Shown one piece after another: positions 36,700 through 49,959 of a stretch of DNA of 64,000 bases (position 1 is the stretch's first letter; each line of letters starts with the position of its first letter). The notes beneath the pieces were generated by a model. That model saw nothing but the letters and a program-made list of their open reading frames with translations. It was not told the DNA's origin and did no database searches. The stretch comes from Viscum album. Taxonomy: Eukaryota > Streptophyta > Magnoliopsida > Santalales > Viscaceae. A program made the translations under genes and the position numbers. The stretch spans positions 804,661,123 to 804,725,122 of the forward strand of contig OY728136.1 of assembly GCA_963277665.1 (NCBI GenBank), given 5' to 3'.

Positions 36700-38000
36700 C
36701 TATTTATTTACATAAAATGCATTTATTTTCCTTTATAACCAATTGACATCCAATGAATGGTTTTTAATCTTTTAAAGAACTTAAGGGAGATGTTATCTTT
36801 AAATCGGGTAACTCCATTTGGTTTGAACAAAAGGCATTCTTGAAGTGAATTCTAGCTAATGTAAGACTTATAAGATGAATATAGGGATGTAGTGAGTTTA
36901 ATTGAGTAGAGGTTGGTTGATACAAGGGGCTTGAGGAATGTAATTAATGGGATAGAGGTTATGGATTTTTAAAGGGGAGGGGAAGGGATCTTTAGGATAA
37001 TTTGAAAATATTATTTTATTATATAATGATTTTCTATTTCTAAAGGTCCAACAATCATTAAAATAGAAGATAAGAAGACACATGTTCAAAATAAAATCAT
37101 CTAATAATAATTATATTGTTTTTTGGATATTGTTTTAATACTTATAATCTCATTTATTTAAATCATTTAGTAACGAGGTAAAAACTACATCATTATTATG
37201 TCATAAATAATTTTATTTATTTCATGTCTAAAAAAAATAAAAAATACCATTATTTAGAAAATAATTTTTGATTTCAAATGAATATTTATAGTTGAAAAGA
37301 TAACTAATATAACCCCATGTAATTTTTTTTAATAAAAGATATTTGTTTTGTCATTATTGTATTTAGTTTAAATTAATTAATATAAAGTGTCATTATCATT
37401 ATCAAGTGGGTCCATGGGGTCCCAATATCAACCCAAGGATTCCTATGGTCAAATATATATCAACCAATAGTAATAGGACAAATATTAGGGTAATTTAAAA
37501 TTATTATAATAATATTTTTTTACCCTTATTTACCAGATTTACCCTTTAACCATGGTAAATATAATATTTAATAATGTAAATATTCATAATGTCTAAAAAT
37601 AAAAGTTACATATTTATTCAATTTGTTCCTCATTATTCCAATTATAGAATCCATTTATTTAATTGTAAAACACATAAGTGGCTTAAATTAATTTAAAATT
37701 AATTTCCATTCTTAACACAGAAAGCATGTTTTTAAGAAATAAGAACCATCAAAATATTTCCACATGTATATATCCAGTTTAAATGTAAAATTATATCAAA
37801 TGACCTAAAATATATTAAATGATAAAAATATACTCTTATGATACATTAAAAAAACTCAAATGTATAATTTAACACTATAAATAATTGGGATTTAAAAAGC
37901 TATTTTCACTATTCATTAAAATATAACTGTTATCAGAAACATACCAAAAATTTATCCAAACTTAATTTTTATGTCTCTCTTCTAAAAAATATTTTAATTT
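36700..38000 (-). repeat. Opposite-strand copy of the family-1 LTR promoter region
   Basis: Read on the minus strand, this holds the upstream landmarks of the LTR at 1-3942 in the same order. 'gatgaatagtgaaa'-type sequence with 'ttttggta' lies near 37970-37890. 'aagggtaaaa' followed by 'tgtcctattactattgg' lies near 37545-37460, matching 610-680. A TATA-like 'tttaaaaatcc' with C/T-rich flanks lies near 36985-36965. It shows that family-1 LTRs inserted in both orientations. The minus-strand open stretch 36898-37089 is not considered a gene. Confidence 0.5.
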
Positions 38001-39007
38001 CATTTAATTGAATATATTAAAGTGTCAAATATTGGTTTTAAAAAAGGTTCCCCATTAAAAGGAACTAAAATTGCATTTTTTGAAAAATACCTTTTTAACC
38101 TGAAAAAATGAATTTGTTCTTATATTATGTCAAAGAAACAAATAATATAGAATATAAAATTATATTAAGTATATAAAATTAAAAATTTAGTTAATACTAT
38201 TCATAACTGCTTTTTGAACGGCTAGTTTGGTATGTTGTGGTGCGCTCGAACTCGGTGTTGCGTGGAGCACAATTTATTGAATTACTTTTAAGGGATACCA
38301 TACTATGAAATCACGGGGTTGTTACAATGGTGGTTCATATTTAATGGATCTCATGGAATTTTATATATTCTTTTACTTTTATAACATTTTATTAAACTCA
38401 TATCATTAATTTTGGAGTATATATTGGGTTTATTCTAGAAATATCCAAGTAATTCCCCAAATTGTACTTGTTTTGATAGGATATCCTCATAATGTTGACT
38501 TTTATGTATTGATTCCATCATGTCGTTTTTTATATAGTTTTCATAGTATAGAAGTATCCATTTGTAACCACTAATTTAACATTATTATTATTTATTAAAA
38601 ATTATTAATGTTATTTCTTATTTCATTATAGTTTAGCGATTAATGTGAAGAAATATATCGATCATAATATTTATTTTTATTAAAGAAATATTGGAATCAT
38701 AAGGTTGGAAGTTTATCCAAGACTTATCTCCATTGAAAATTTCAATAAAGTATCTAATGAATAAGTTCATGAAGTTAATTTTTTCATAATCTTGTGATAT
38801 ATAATTTCATGAGATATACTTGATTCCGACATATGTTTCGATTCCTACCTTTCATTTGGTGGGTAAGCAGTATACAATGTATTATAATGCTTTCGAAGTC
38901 AGTCATGGGTCAGTTCTAGTACACGTTAGGTGAGTTGTCACATACTGGTCTTGGAATTTGAGTTCTCAAGAGTGGAATTACATAAAGAATGATCAAGTTT
39001 TACACAT
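38001..39007. other. Unassigned interval left of the next gypsy element
   Basis: A less AT-rich patch, 'gtggtgcgctcgaactcgg' near 38238, and 'cacggggttgttacaatgg' near 38312 look like debris of an LTR junction. No coding frame was identified. It may be the left half of the element interrupted by the insertion at 39008, whose integrase reappears at about 49960. Confidence 0.3.
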
Positions 39008-40204
39008 TGATATTTAATTATATATTCATCCTTACAAAAAATTATTTTCATCAATAACACATTTTTTATGAAACAATGATTTTATACAAACCACAACATA
39101 CTATTGAATTGTCATTATTTAAAATTTTCTATAATAACATGTTTATAAAATAGTTTTTATTAATAGGGATAAAAATAATATTATAAATTTTTATTAAGGT
39201 TTTATGTAATGAAAATTTATTTAAATTTTCATAATAAATATGTCCTCAATTTTTTAAAAAGTCATTTTACGATTCAAAAATATTTTTTTTAGAAAAATAG
39301 CTTTTATAAAATTTCATGCACATATATTATATTTTTTATCTTCCACTTTTAATTTTTTTTTTCTCAAATTTATGTCAATTTTTTTAATCACATAAGAATA
39401 ATATTAAGCTGAAATTCATAAATTTTTCTGAAAATAATAATCATTCCCTTCATAGTGAAAATCTCGATTTTTTAAAAATATCATTTAATTATATTAAAAG
39501 TAACATTATATTGTGAATTTGAAAATATAGTAAAACTCATGTATATAAATTATAAAATATTTAATTAATTACGAAGAAATTATCCTGAAATTTGAATTTT
39601 TTGTATAAGTTCATTTTTTATGCATAAAATTCATTTTTTTTCTAAAATCTATTATCATATATGCTAGATATTTATATCTTAAAATTTTAATTACAAATTT
39701 ATGAGTTAATAATTTCAATTAAATGTATAGATTCTTTATCTAATAAATTATTTTTAACATTCATTTAATTTTTTTTCCAAGGATATCAATTAAAGTCAAT
39801 TCAGTTATGTGAATTAAAATGTATTTTTCTATGATTGTGTTTCATTATGCTTTGATGACTGATTTTTAATTAAATTAATCCACTTATAGAAATGGAATAT
39901 AGTAAAAATAATTCAATATTGTGAATAAAAATAATTTATTTAATGTAATAAGATCAACTTTTTATCATAACTAATAGTTAAAAGTGACAAATGATGTTCC
40001 CACATTAATGTTTAAAATATGTTACTGGGTTTTAAATAAAGATTGAGGGTAATATTGCATATATAAAAATGAAGAAATATTATTGTATGGTAATATTTAT
40101 AATATATATCATATGTTATTCTAAAATTATTTATATATATGAGTATGTGTAATGATATTATTATAGTATTATCATTTGAAAATATTCACCGTTTATACTC
40201 TCTC

Positions 40205-40225
40205 TCATTATATAAAAGGTCACCA
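40205..40225 (+). promoter_or_regulatory. TATA box of the 5' LTR
   Basis: TATATAAAAGG at about 40209-40219 lies between 'ctctctcat' and 'caccactactcctctc', matching the pyrimidine-rich setting at 1543 and 47490. Confidence 0.6.
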
Positions 40226-40560
40226 CTACTCCTCTCTTCTCCAACCTTTACGCGCGAAAAATATCTAACATTAAAAATGAATATAATTTCCTAACATCCA
40301 TTCCCATGTCATATATGAAATTTTTTTTATCATATTATCATTCTTTCAATGATTAAATATTATGCCATATGAGGGTTCTCAACGAAGATTTACAACTCTT
40401 AACTTAATAATTTCAAAATAATTTCTTCTTATACTCTTCAAAATGAATTTTATAGATTATAAAATAATTCATTATGTATATTAAAAATAAATAATATATT
40501 TTTATGATGAAATATCAACCATTTTACATATCATTTTCATTAAATTGGAATTAAAAAGTA

Positions 40561-40985
40561 TAGCTCATGCATAGGTGTCAATTACCGCCTCGACATAGTG
40601 ACATAACTGATTTTCCATAACAAAAATGAAAGGATTTTTATTATGAATTTTTTAATTTTTTATAAGTCTTTTGAAAAAAATAATTAAATATAAAATCATA
40701 TCTAGAATCAAACATTCCTATTTTTTGTGAGACAAAAACATCGCTAATGTTTACATGTGGACTACAACCTCTACGAAGTGAAGCCATTAATTTTTTATTT
40801 ATGGTTATAATAGTTGGTAATATGGATACATTTAACTAATATATTTAATATTCTTGATAAATATGAAATTAAATTAATTATATTGAATTATTATTTACAT
40901 TATATTCATTCTAACCATTGGAACATGGAAAAACCTGTCGTGTGTGTGTATGAATTACGATTTCCATGAAGTGTTGTAATTCATT
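40561..40985 (+). repeat. Triple block in the 5' LTR
   Basis: Three spaced blocks at about 40561-40635, 40738-40800 and 40918-40985 (period about 178 bp) contain 'gctcatgcataggtgtc', 'gctaatgtttacatgtgg' and 'gtcgtgtgtgtgtatg'. Each is followed by 'attaccgcctcgac', 'actacaacctctacg' or 'attacgatttccatg'. They align with the CGTACGTACGG blocks at 1871-2325 after loss of CpG sites. Confidence 0.6.
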
Positions 40986-42063
40986 GTTCATCACCAATTT
41001 ATTTGAATAGTTATAAAATTATATTTAATAATTATATATGTTAATAATGATATAAATAATACATTGAATATGATTTTACCATGATTATTGTAAAAGTATT
41101 GGAACTACTGAATCAAAAAAGAAGCGTGAAAAATGAAATAATCATCACCTGAAATATTACTTTTAATAAAAACATGTAAATAAAATGGTGATAATTTTTT
41201 ATAAGTAAATCATAAATGTTACTATATATATTAATATAGTTCTAGAATATAATTATATGAATTATATATTCGTTATATATATATATTAACTCATATAAAG
41301 TAGGAAAATACTTTTGGAATGAGATTTGTGCTACAAAGTCATTTTAATCTTGAATATATATGATTAAATTTCAATTAATGTAATTTATAATAATGAGGTC
41401 CAAAAAACCCCATATATATTCTTATTTTACGATTATTTCTTTAACTTATATATATTAATACCATTTTCATCATTTCTGTTCATAAAATAATCATGACACT
41501 TATTTTAATGAGTGGTCTTTTTTATTTTATCTTGGGATGAAATAAACATTATTCCATTTATGCACTATTAAAAATTATTTTATTAATTTTATTACCTATA
41601 CATGTTTTTTTATAAATTTATTCTTTATAAATTTTACATTAATTAATTTTTTTTAAAAATGAATCATAATAAATAAATTTTATTGAAAAGAACTCATTTT
41701 TGACATTTTAAAATGTTGTGAAGGGTATTATTTCTTTCAAAATATACTGCATAAATGGATTTTCCCACTATAATTACTATTCATTACATTGAAGTTTTAT
41801 TTACCATTTTCAAAGTTATTTTAAAAGAATAGAAATTTCTCGATATGTTATATCTTTTATGGTTAATTTTTTTAAAAAATATATGAATATTTTATCATGT
41901 TTTTTAGAAAGCTTCATATGATCTATTAATGGTATTATTTTGTCAATGTTATCTTATTTTAATGATGTTTATAATTAAATGGGGCTAATATATTTGTTTT
42001 ATGTGTATAATATTCAACTAAAATGATGTAATAATAATTTAGGACAATAATTATTCACTTAGT

Positions 42064-42075
42064 TGGTATCAGAGT
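42064..42075 (+). other. Primer-binding site (initiator tRNA-Met type)
   Basis: TGGTATCAGAGT follows the 5' LTR after a 6-base gap. It matches the common plant initiator tRNA-Met primer site TGGTATCAGAGC at 11 of 12 positions. Minus-strand DNA synthesis would start here. Confidence 0.85.
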
Positions 42076-42089
42076 TTAGTTCAGTGAAT

Positions 42090-43029
42090 TTTAGGAGATT
42101 ATGATTAATGAAATTTGTTGATAAACCTAATAATAATTTTAATTATATGATATCATCATAAATATTTGTTAAATTATAGATTATATGTGTTTTCTATAAA
42201 TTTATATTTTTTCTAGGTGCATCAAGTGGACCTTGTTTTTGCAAATATTCATTTTATAGCAATAACCCTAAAAATAATTGGTTTAGTATATCTCAAACAT
42301 CAATATAGTGCACAGTGAGTGGGTACCTAATATAAACATAGTTTTACGCTCATATGTGATTTTATTATATCAGTTCAAATTTTCTATAAAAACTATTTGG
42401 AAGGATTTCAATAGATAAAGATGATAAATGATATATGACTAACCTATCCTATCAATGATTGAAAATAATCTCTCATGATTTAAGCATACAATGAATGTTT
42501 TTTCGACATTATATGATTTGTTTCAATTTATATTACTTCTATCACTCTTGTTTTATTCAACATATTGAACCCTAAAGGAATCATGTTAACAAATTTTTTT
42601 ATAGGGAATGTATTGATTTTCTTCACGAGAAACTGAATAAAACTGGATCATGAATTTCATATCTTTTTATTATTCCTAAGATGGTATCTAAATATATAAT
42701 TAACAACCTCCACAGAAATGTGTTTCATACCACAACTAATAAGTAAAAAATAGAGCTCCATGGGAATTTATTTGATGTAGATAATTCAAAAAATAATATA
42801 TAACATCTTACATATCATGAATTGGGGAAGAAGGACCCAATGAAACATCTCAATGGAATGGAATGATGTTTTATGTGAATAAAATAAGAGCACAATGAAA
42901 GAATTTATTGATGAAAAATGATGGGTTCAATGAAGTTTAATAATGTAACTCTAAATTATTATTTATTATTTTGTGTATTATATGTGGGGAATATTAATTT
43001 TATTTAATTCTTTATACTTATAGAAATGA
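42090..43029 (+). other. Gag region of the 39008-49330 element, not recognisable
   Basis: By position between primer-binding site and protease this should hold gag. I could not find a gag motif or a zinc knuckle in any frame. At about 0.9 kb it is short for a chromovirus gag, so an internal deletion is likely. Confidence 0.4.
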
Positions 43030-44560
43030 TAAATCATATAAATTATAAGGTTATATTTTATTCATTGAAGAGGATAATGCGGTTAAAGTAATCTTATTCA
43101 AAAATCTAGATTTCTGGGTGTAAGGTTAATTTTTATATTAATGTTCTATATGGAATTCCTATTATTCGCCCTTTTTTGGAATTTGAGGTGATTTTGATCA
43201 TTGATTACATTTATCAACATTGATTCCACATAAATTTCTCAAATAAGATAATTAGGTTTGATATTACAAATAAACATATTGTCATCATCTTGTGCATGTA
43301 TGGATATAAAAATAAAATTAATGTTAATTATATTATATTTGTATTGTAACCTATTCATGATAGATATCTATCTCAAATTGGAACCTGCTGGAGTCTTTCT
43401 TAGTAATCCACCAAATTGTGAAGTCAATATTTTGTTATAACATATAGCTGGTGTTAATCCAATTTCAAAGACTCCTTATAGAATTTCCTAAGTTTAATTT
43501 TTTCAATTAAAGAAGAAACTCCAAGAGAATCTTGGTAAAAGATTCATATTCCCTAGTATATCACTATAGTGTCAACTGAATTTTTTTGTTATGTAGAATG
43601 ATGGGTAATTCTAAATTTTCATTGATCATCAAGAACATATCAAGGTCAATATCAATAACAGGTATCATATACTCCTTAGTGATGATTTGTTTGGTCAACT
43701 TTGTGAACATGAATACTTATCTATTATTTGCCTTTATTCTATATAACATTAATTTAGGCTCATGAAGGAGGATATACCCAAGACATACTACCATATGAGG
43801 TCTGGATAACATTAAAATATATTATTGAAATATAGACAGAAATATTATATTATTATATTTATATATTTCGTGAATAAATTCCTCCAATATTACAATAAAC
43901 AATATGTGGTGGTCTTAATATCTAATATTTTTATATATTCAAGAAAAATTATGATTATATAGAAATTTTTTGGATTTTTCTATAGACCTTGAGGAAGAAG
44001 ATGTTGAATGATAAATTTTTTATACATGAAAATTTTCAACAAAAAATCACATTCATAGGTCATATAATCTCAAGTGAGGTTATATTAGTGGATCCCTCAT
44101 AGACATGTGTTATAATGAAATGCTCTAGATGAACCATGGCCACAGAGATCTATAGTTTTCTTATGTATTATGGATAATATCAATGATTTGTGAAAGATTT
44201 ATATTTGATATATAATAAGTAACAAATTTTATATGAAATGGGGCCAAATTCTATTATACAGACGATTTTGAATAAATATTCAATGAGTTAATAAAAATGT
44301 TGGTGAGTGAATATTTTCATATATTACCTTGTAGCAGGGAATGGATTGTAATATATAGTGATGTATAATTTAATGGATAGGGATATGTTACCCAACAAAA
44401 TTATATGGTGATATATTACGACCCATGCCAATTGAAAATTGATGTGAAAAATTACAACCACATGACTTAATGTTGTTTTTTTGGAAAATTTTCATAAAAA
44501 ATATAAAGAATTATCTACATGCTAATATATTTAATATGTATATTGATTATAATTATTTAA
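43030..44560 (+). pseudogene. Gypsy protease, RT and RNase H remnant
   Basis: The protease tail is near 43185 ('LEFEVILIIDYIYQH', corresponding to DFDVILGMDWLSxH). RT runs from about 43445 with 'AGVNPISKTPYRIS', 'KRFIFPSISL' near 43540, 'RYHILLSDDLFGQL' near 43660 and 'LMKEDIPKTYYHMRSG' near 43760. It ends with 'FIGHIISSEVILVDPS' at 44052-44099. RNase H is represented by 'CSREWIVIYSDV' near 44335. Many codons for Trp and Gln have become stops. The YxDD active-site strand was not found intact. Confidence 0.85.
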
Positions 44561-45099
44561 TGTATATATTCATGCATAAATAGTTGAATATTATTTGGGG
44601 AAGATTGTGGGTGATCATAAAATATTATTACTTCTTAATAAATTACTACCCTTTGAACATGAAAAATATCATTAATACTCTAATTAACAAAATATAAGTC
44701 TAGTTTTTTCGTGATGAAAATGTTAATAGTTCCATTTTTTTTGGATTTATGGAAGTTGGATATTGATCAAAATAAAAGGGGTATTATCTTATCTTTATTA
44801 TTATAATTATTAACTATCTATCCAGCAGATGATCAATAAAGAACTAGAGGGGGACATGGAAATAAATATGAAGGTGAAAATATTCTTTATTTCAATAATA
44901 ATTTTGATGGAAGGATAAGTTTCATAAAATGAGTATGTGTCTCGTCAATACAAGAGTTGTATAAGAAGTTGTTGTATGAATCACATAGTTCACCATTCTA
45001 TATTAATCCATGATGTAAGAATATATATTGAGTTATGAAAGTGTATATTTATGATGGTATAATATGAAAAGGGATATTTCAAAGTATGTATCTTGATTC

Positions 45100-46220
45100 A
45101 TAGTATATAAGAATGTTAACATTTAGAGAAATTTTTTTATGTGGATCTTACAACCATGACCAAAAAATAAATTGATATGGGAAAACATCACCCATGATTT
45201 TTTATATGACTCTACAAGAAATATAAATGGAATAATAATATTTGGGTTAGAGTTTATCACCTTTTAAAATCTGTATAACTTTATTTTATGTGATAGTATT
45301 TCCCTCTAGATCCACTTTACAAGAAGACATACATTATGGATGTGGTAAGGTACTATGAAAAACCATATTCTATTTTCTCCAATTAATATCACGGGATTAC
45401 AAAGATGTTCTAGAGAAGTATTATTTAGGGTATAGATATAGTGTTGAGGATAAAAAATTTACATCATCCTCTGATAGATTGTCTTTCTGAGAGTACCCTT
45501 CAAACTTTGAAATACAATTCGAGATATTTCTAAATGGATTACAATTGTGGTTTTGATCGACACATTAATTTTTTATAATTTTCTAAAAAATATATAATTC
45601 AGTGGAGTATGAAGATGGATTCTTATAAATTACTCAATGATAATATGTCCAGAACTCTAATGCAATTGAATATTAAATGATAAATATATCTATTAGGTTT
45701 TGGAATTTATGAGGAAATGGAAGATAAATTTTAAAATATTTAGAAACACATCAGGGAATCTCATTGTTGATATAAAATATTATATGTCAATCACAATTTA
45801 GATCTATAGATTGATGTTTGTGAAGATGTATCCTTTAATTATTTCATTAGACTAACATTATTTTATTTAGAAATATGTTCAGTTTGACAATAAGATATTT
45901 TAGTCCCTTCAAAATTCATGATCATATGAAGAAAATTTCTTATCATTAAGAAATTCTACAAAACCTCTCTTTTGTCTATTATGTTTTCCACGAATCTCTC
46001 CTATGGAAGTACATAAATGATCCTTTGAATAAAGTAAACTAATTATTAGTACCATAGGTACATGAATGTTCTTATGATGGAAAAACTATTTGAATTTTAG
46101 ATCATATAGATAATGATTAGTGGAATAAGGCAACTCATGTCATTAATGTTGTTTGGAAGAATAAAGAATTTTATAACGCTATATTGGAACATGAGGATGT
46201 GAAAAAGATGATTTATACTC
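45100..46220 (+). pseudogene. Gypsy integrase and C-terminal chromodomain-type remnant
   Basis: 'WENITHDFLYDSTR' near 45180 corresponds to WEHITMDF. 'KPYSIFSN' near 45365 corresponds to VPVSIVSD. 'HHPLIDCLSESTLQTLKY' at 45463-45516 corresponds to FHPQTDGQSERTIQTLED. After the core, 'VFHESLLWKYINDPLN' near 45990 corresponds to VFHVSMLRKY, and 'VVWKNKEFYNAILEHEDVKK' near 46155 corresponds to VLWRN-EEATWE-E-DMR. The latter end marks chromovirus integrases of the Tekay kind. Several frameshifts are present. Confidence 0.85.
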
Positions 46221-46291
46221 AATTTATTTATCAAAATGATGTAATTCTAATTGTGAAATTTATTTTAAGATGGTATAAACTATTAACCTAT

Positions 46292-46305
46292 GATTTTGGG
46301 GAACA
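46292..46305 (+). other. Polypurine tract of the 39008-49330 element
   Basis: 'gattttggggaaca' directly precedes the 3' LTR. A G-rich purine run here is where plus-strand synthesis would start. Confidence 0.5.
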
Positions 46306-47485
46306 TCAATATTTTTATAAGTTTAATTTCATTAATAACATTCTTTACACGAAAGAATGAATTTAATAAAATGATGAAAACTATTGAATTATTATTATTT
46401 AAATGCCACTATTATAATATATCATGATTTTTTTTATAAAAATAGGTAATTGTTTTCATAAAAAAATATTTATACATGTTTTATTTAATGTAATGTTTTT
46501 GATTAAATCATAATAAATAATTACTCATGTCTTAGTAAAGTCATTTTATACTTCATAAATATGTGTTCTTTATAAATTTAGTTTTATTTAATTATGTAAA
46601 AATATGTTTTAATTAATTAATTTCCAATTTAACAAATTTTCATTATAAAAAATTTATCATTTTTTAGATCATAATATCGAAATAATATTAATCAGATATT
46701 TTTGGATATTTTTTTAAAATATTAATATTTTAGTGAATATTAAAGAATATCTGGATTTATAAACTTTTATTTATTTTAAAATAACAGGACCATTATATTT
46801 TTAATATTAACATAATTTTTAAACATTATACCATAAATTAAAAATATTATAATTAATAAATATGAATTATCATTATTTTTTATTTTTTGATAAGTTATTT
46901 TTTATATTAATGACACTTTGTTTCTTAATTTTTTTATACATATTTTGGTTTTTTCTTAACAAATTAAATAAATATATATGGAATAAATTGGTTAATGAAA
47001 TTTATATATTAATAATTAAATAAAATATTATCTTATTAATTTGATATTTTTTACTAGTCATGGAATGTTAATAAATTTTTTTAATGCATAATAATACATT
47101 TGTTTAATCAGGTTTTCATTGCGTTTTCACACTTATTAATAATTATATATATCAAAATATTAAAAATTGAATATATTGTAATAGATTAAATATTTTTAAA
47201 AATAATAATTTATGTAATTTAATATATTGAATCAAATTTGTGGTAATAAAGAAAAGTAAAAATATTTAATTATTCTTACAATAATTATGGTTTAAACAAA
47301 TTTACAAGCTGTTAAACTATTAGATAAATGTAATATTTAAATATAAACATGTATAAAACAATTTTCATTCATATTATTATAGATTAGTATTTTTTATTTC
47401 AATATTATTCATTTTTAATAATTTTTTTGAGTATTAGATTATTATGTTTCAATCTTCTAAAAACATCCAAATGTGTCCTCACTCT

Positions 47486-47505
47486 CCCTTATAAAAGGAA
47501 ACCAG
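47486..47505 (+). promoter_or_regulatory. TATA box of the 3' LTR
   Basis: TTATAAAAGG at about 47489-47498 is preceded by 'ctcactctccc', as in the other family-1 LTRs. Confidence 0.6.
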
Positions 47506-47827
47506 ATTTCCTATCTTATACACACTAAAATAGACTCCAATTTCAGCCATAAAATACCAAAATTGTTTCATAAAATCCATAACCTTATCCTGGAGTGAAT
47601 GTTTTGATCATATTACAATCCTTTTAAGATTTTAGGTGTATGCCAAAGGTGGTTCTCAACAAAGATGTATCATTCACAACTGAGTACATTCAATTTTAAT
47701 TATTCTCCTACATTCTATAAATAAGTATAATCCAATATAAAATAATGAGTTAAGAATATTAAATGTACTAAATGATTATTAGGATGATGGATCAACTGTT
47801 TCCTCCTTTCATCAAAATGAGACATGA

Positions 47828-48260
47828 AAAGTATCACTCTTGCACACGTGTGGGTTACCTCATCCACATTGTGATATGATCTATTTTCCATAAATTTTTT
47901 TAATGGTTTTTTATAATAATGTATTTAATACTATTAAATAATATTTATGAAATATTTATTAATCTATAAGAAATATATTATCTATCTGTTTACCTTCCCA
48001 TATGATGTGAACGATAATATCTCTTGTGTGTACACATGGACTACCACCTCCAATAAGCTATTGGATCTATTTTTAATTTCCACTTTTCATGGATTGTGTT
48101 TATTACATATTTAAGAAATATATATGATATCTATAATATAATAATAATTTTTTAATTTTTAATTATTATTAACTTTTCTTTATTTACAACCATCGAATAG
48201 TGGAAACACCTCTCATGCGTACGCATAGATTACCATCCCCATAAAGAGATATAATTTATT
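47828..48260 (+). repeat. Triple block in the 3' LTR
   Basis: Blocks at about 47828-47900, 48008-48075 and 48195-48260 contain 'ctcttgcacacgtgtggg', 'ctcttgtgtgtacacatgg' and 'ctcatgcgtacgcatag'. Each is followed by 'ttacctcatccac', 'actaccacctccaa' or 'attaccatcccca'. Spacing is about 180-187 bp. Confidence 0.65.
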
Positions 48261-49330
48261 TTAAATCACAAAATTATTTATTATTAGTAATAAAAGTATA
48301 TACAATGATTAAATATATTATTTAGGAAATTATGAACATTATGGTGATTATAGAAACATGTTCAATTCACCAGAACCATATCTAATTAAAAAAACATGAA
48401 TGAAGAACAAAACAATTATCACCTCAAATAATGATTTTATTAAAGAACTGATAATAACATGATGATAATTTATTAAAAGTATATCATATATGGTATGGAA
48501 TATATTTATATAGTTCTACAAAAGATTTAAAATAAATTTATATTAATTATATAGAATGTTTGATTGAATTTAATGAAGAACAAGAGATGAGGTAAGAGTT
48601 TTTTATTCATTCACATTTAATAGGAATTGATTATACTTGTATATCTATTGATGAAAATTATGTGAACTGTGTCCTTAAAAATAATCTATTTTATTATAAT
48701 CTTTTTATTTTTAGAGTTTTTATTTATGAGTAAAATATATATCTCGATGTTACTAAATATTATCGAGAACTATTTTTAAAGAAGAGATTATATTAAATTC
48801 TCTTTGGTGGTTGAACTTTTACTTCCATGTCCATACAATTCATAATTATTTTATGAAATTTACAACCTATAATTGAAATATTATTACAATGAATTTTTAA
48901 TTATGTTTTACTTTATTTATACTTTCTTAAAAGTAAGCATTTTATTTAATTTGTTTCTGAATAAGTTATTTTTGACATTATAAAAAGGTGTGAAATGAAT
49001 AATTTCATTTTACTTATACAAAAGGAATAGATTTTCTTTTTTCTTATTCATTATTTGATTTGAATATTAATTTTTAAATTTACTATTTATTTTAAAATAA
49101 AATTATTTTTTTAGTATTCTAAATATTTTTAATTATATTTTTATAAAAATAGAAAGTTATTTTTTTATTTTTTTAAAATGAAGGAATAGATTATTTTTTA
49201 ATAATATATTTCATCATTGTTAGTATAAACTGATGATCGTTATAAATCACTAGGGTTTGTATAATTGTGTGATGTATTGAATATTTATATATAATTATGT
49301 AATTTTTTTTTGTATTAATGTTTTTGGTAC

Positions 49331-49959
49331 ACTCAAATTGACAAAACATTGATTGTTGTTACATTGAGTTGTTGGTGTCACGACTTGTTAGGTGAGAGGT
49401 TCAAGGTGTTTTATTACAACATCGGCCAAAAGAAAAATCTTTTTGTGGATAGGCCTGGACAATTAGTAGAAGTGGTAGATTATGTACCTACAGTATTAAT
49501 TTCGATTTTTGATACCAATCATATGTGTAAATGTTATTAAATATATGAAGTAAGAAGTCATATGCTTCAGCATTGTAGGTGGCTAATAGTGAGTGTAAGA
49601 TGATGAGACTCTTTATTGAAAAATGACTTAATTTTCCTAACTATTTGTGTACAGTAACCCTAGAATCACTATGTATTATATATTCACTCCTTTAGTGAGT
49701 TATAAAATGTCATTTATCTAACTAATCCTACGTTTTGAAGAGGTAAAATATATATTTTTTGGATCCACAACCTAGTTTTTATATATAATTTTATGAGGTT
49801 ATTTACATATGATTTTTAGAAGTGAGAACTATGAGAAAACAAAATGTTCTTATATGGGATTTAAAAACCTCTTGAATGATTGTTTAATAAAGGATTTATA
49901 TGATGTATAATGGAATTATAATGAATTTTTGATGGCATATTATGTACAATAACATTAAA
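49331..49959. other. Unassigned interval before an integrase remnant
   Basis: The open frame 49349-49540 (63 codons) matches nothing I recognise. By position this could be the part of a gypsy pol just ahead of the integrase core, but no RT or RNase H motif is visible. Confidence 0.3.

Larger units (their letters stand above)
39008..42057 (+). repeat. 5' LTR of the 39008-49330 element
   Basis: It starts at TGATATTTAA and ends at 'aattattca' seven bases before the primer-binding site. Landmarks shared with the 3' LTR are 'tattgaattgtcattattta' near 39101 (compare near 46383), the TATA box at about 40209, 'ggttctcaacgaagat' near 40373 (compare near 47651), and three downstream repeats. It contains no recognised ORF. 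Confidence 0.75.
39008..49330 (+). mobile_element. Ty3/gypsy chromovirus-type LTR retrotransposon, full-length but decayed
   Basis: Two LTR copies of about 3.0 kb flank an internal region of about 4.2 kb with a primer-binding site, protease, RT, RNase H, integrase and a C-terminal chromodomain-type region in the order typical of Tekay/Del chromoviruses. LTR starts align (39008 and 46306), as do the TATA boxes (about 1.2 kb inside each) and the triple repeats. The right end is only approximate (about 20 bp either way). No convincing 5-bp target duplication was seen. Stops throughout pol show the copy is dead. Confidence 0.8.
46306..49330 (+). repeat. 3' LTR of the 39008-49330 element
   Basis: It aligns along its length with the 5' LTR (start, TATA, 'ggttctcaacaaagat', triple block, then 'aattatcacctcaaat' near 48408 against 'aatcatcacctgaaat' near 41138). 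By eye the two LTRs are clearly diverged, so the insertion is old. The right end lies near 49320-49335 but could not be fixed. Confidence 0.7.
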
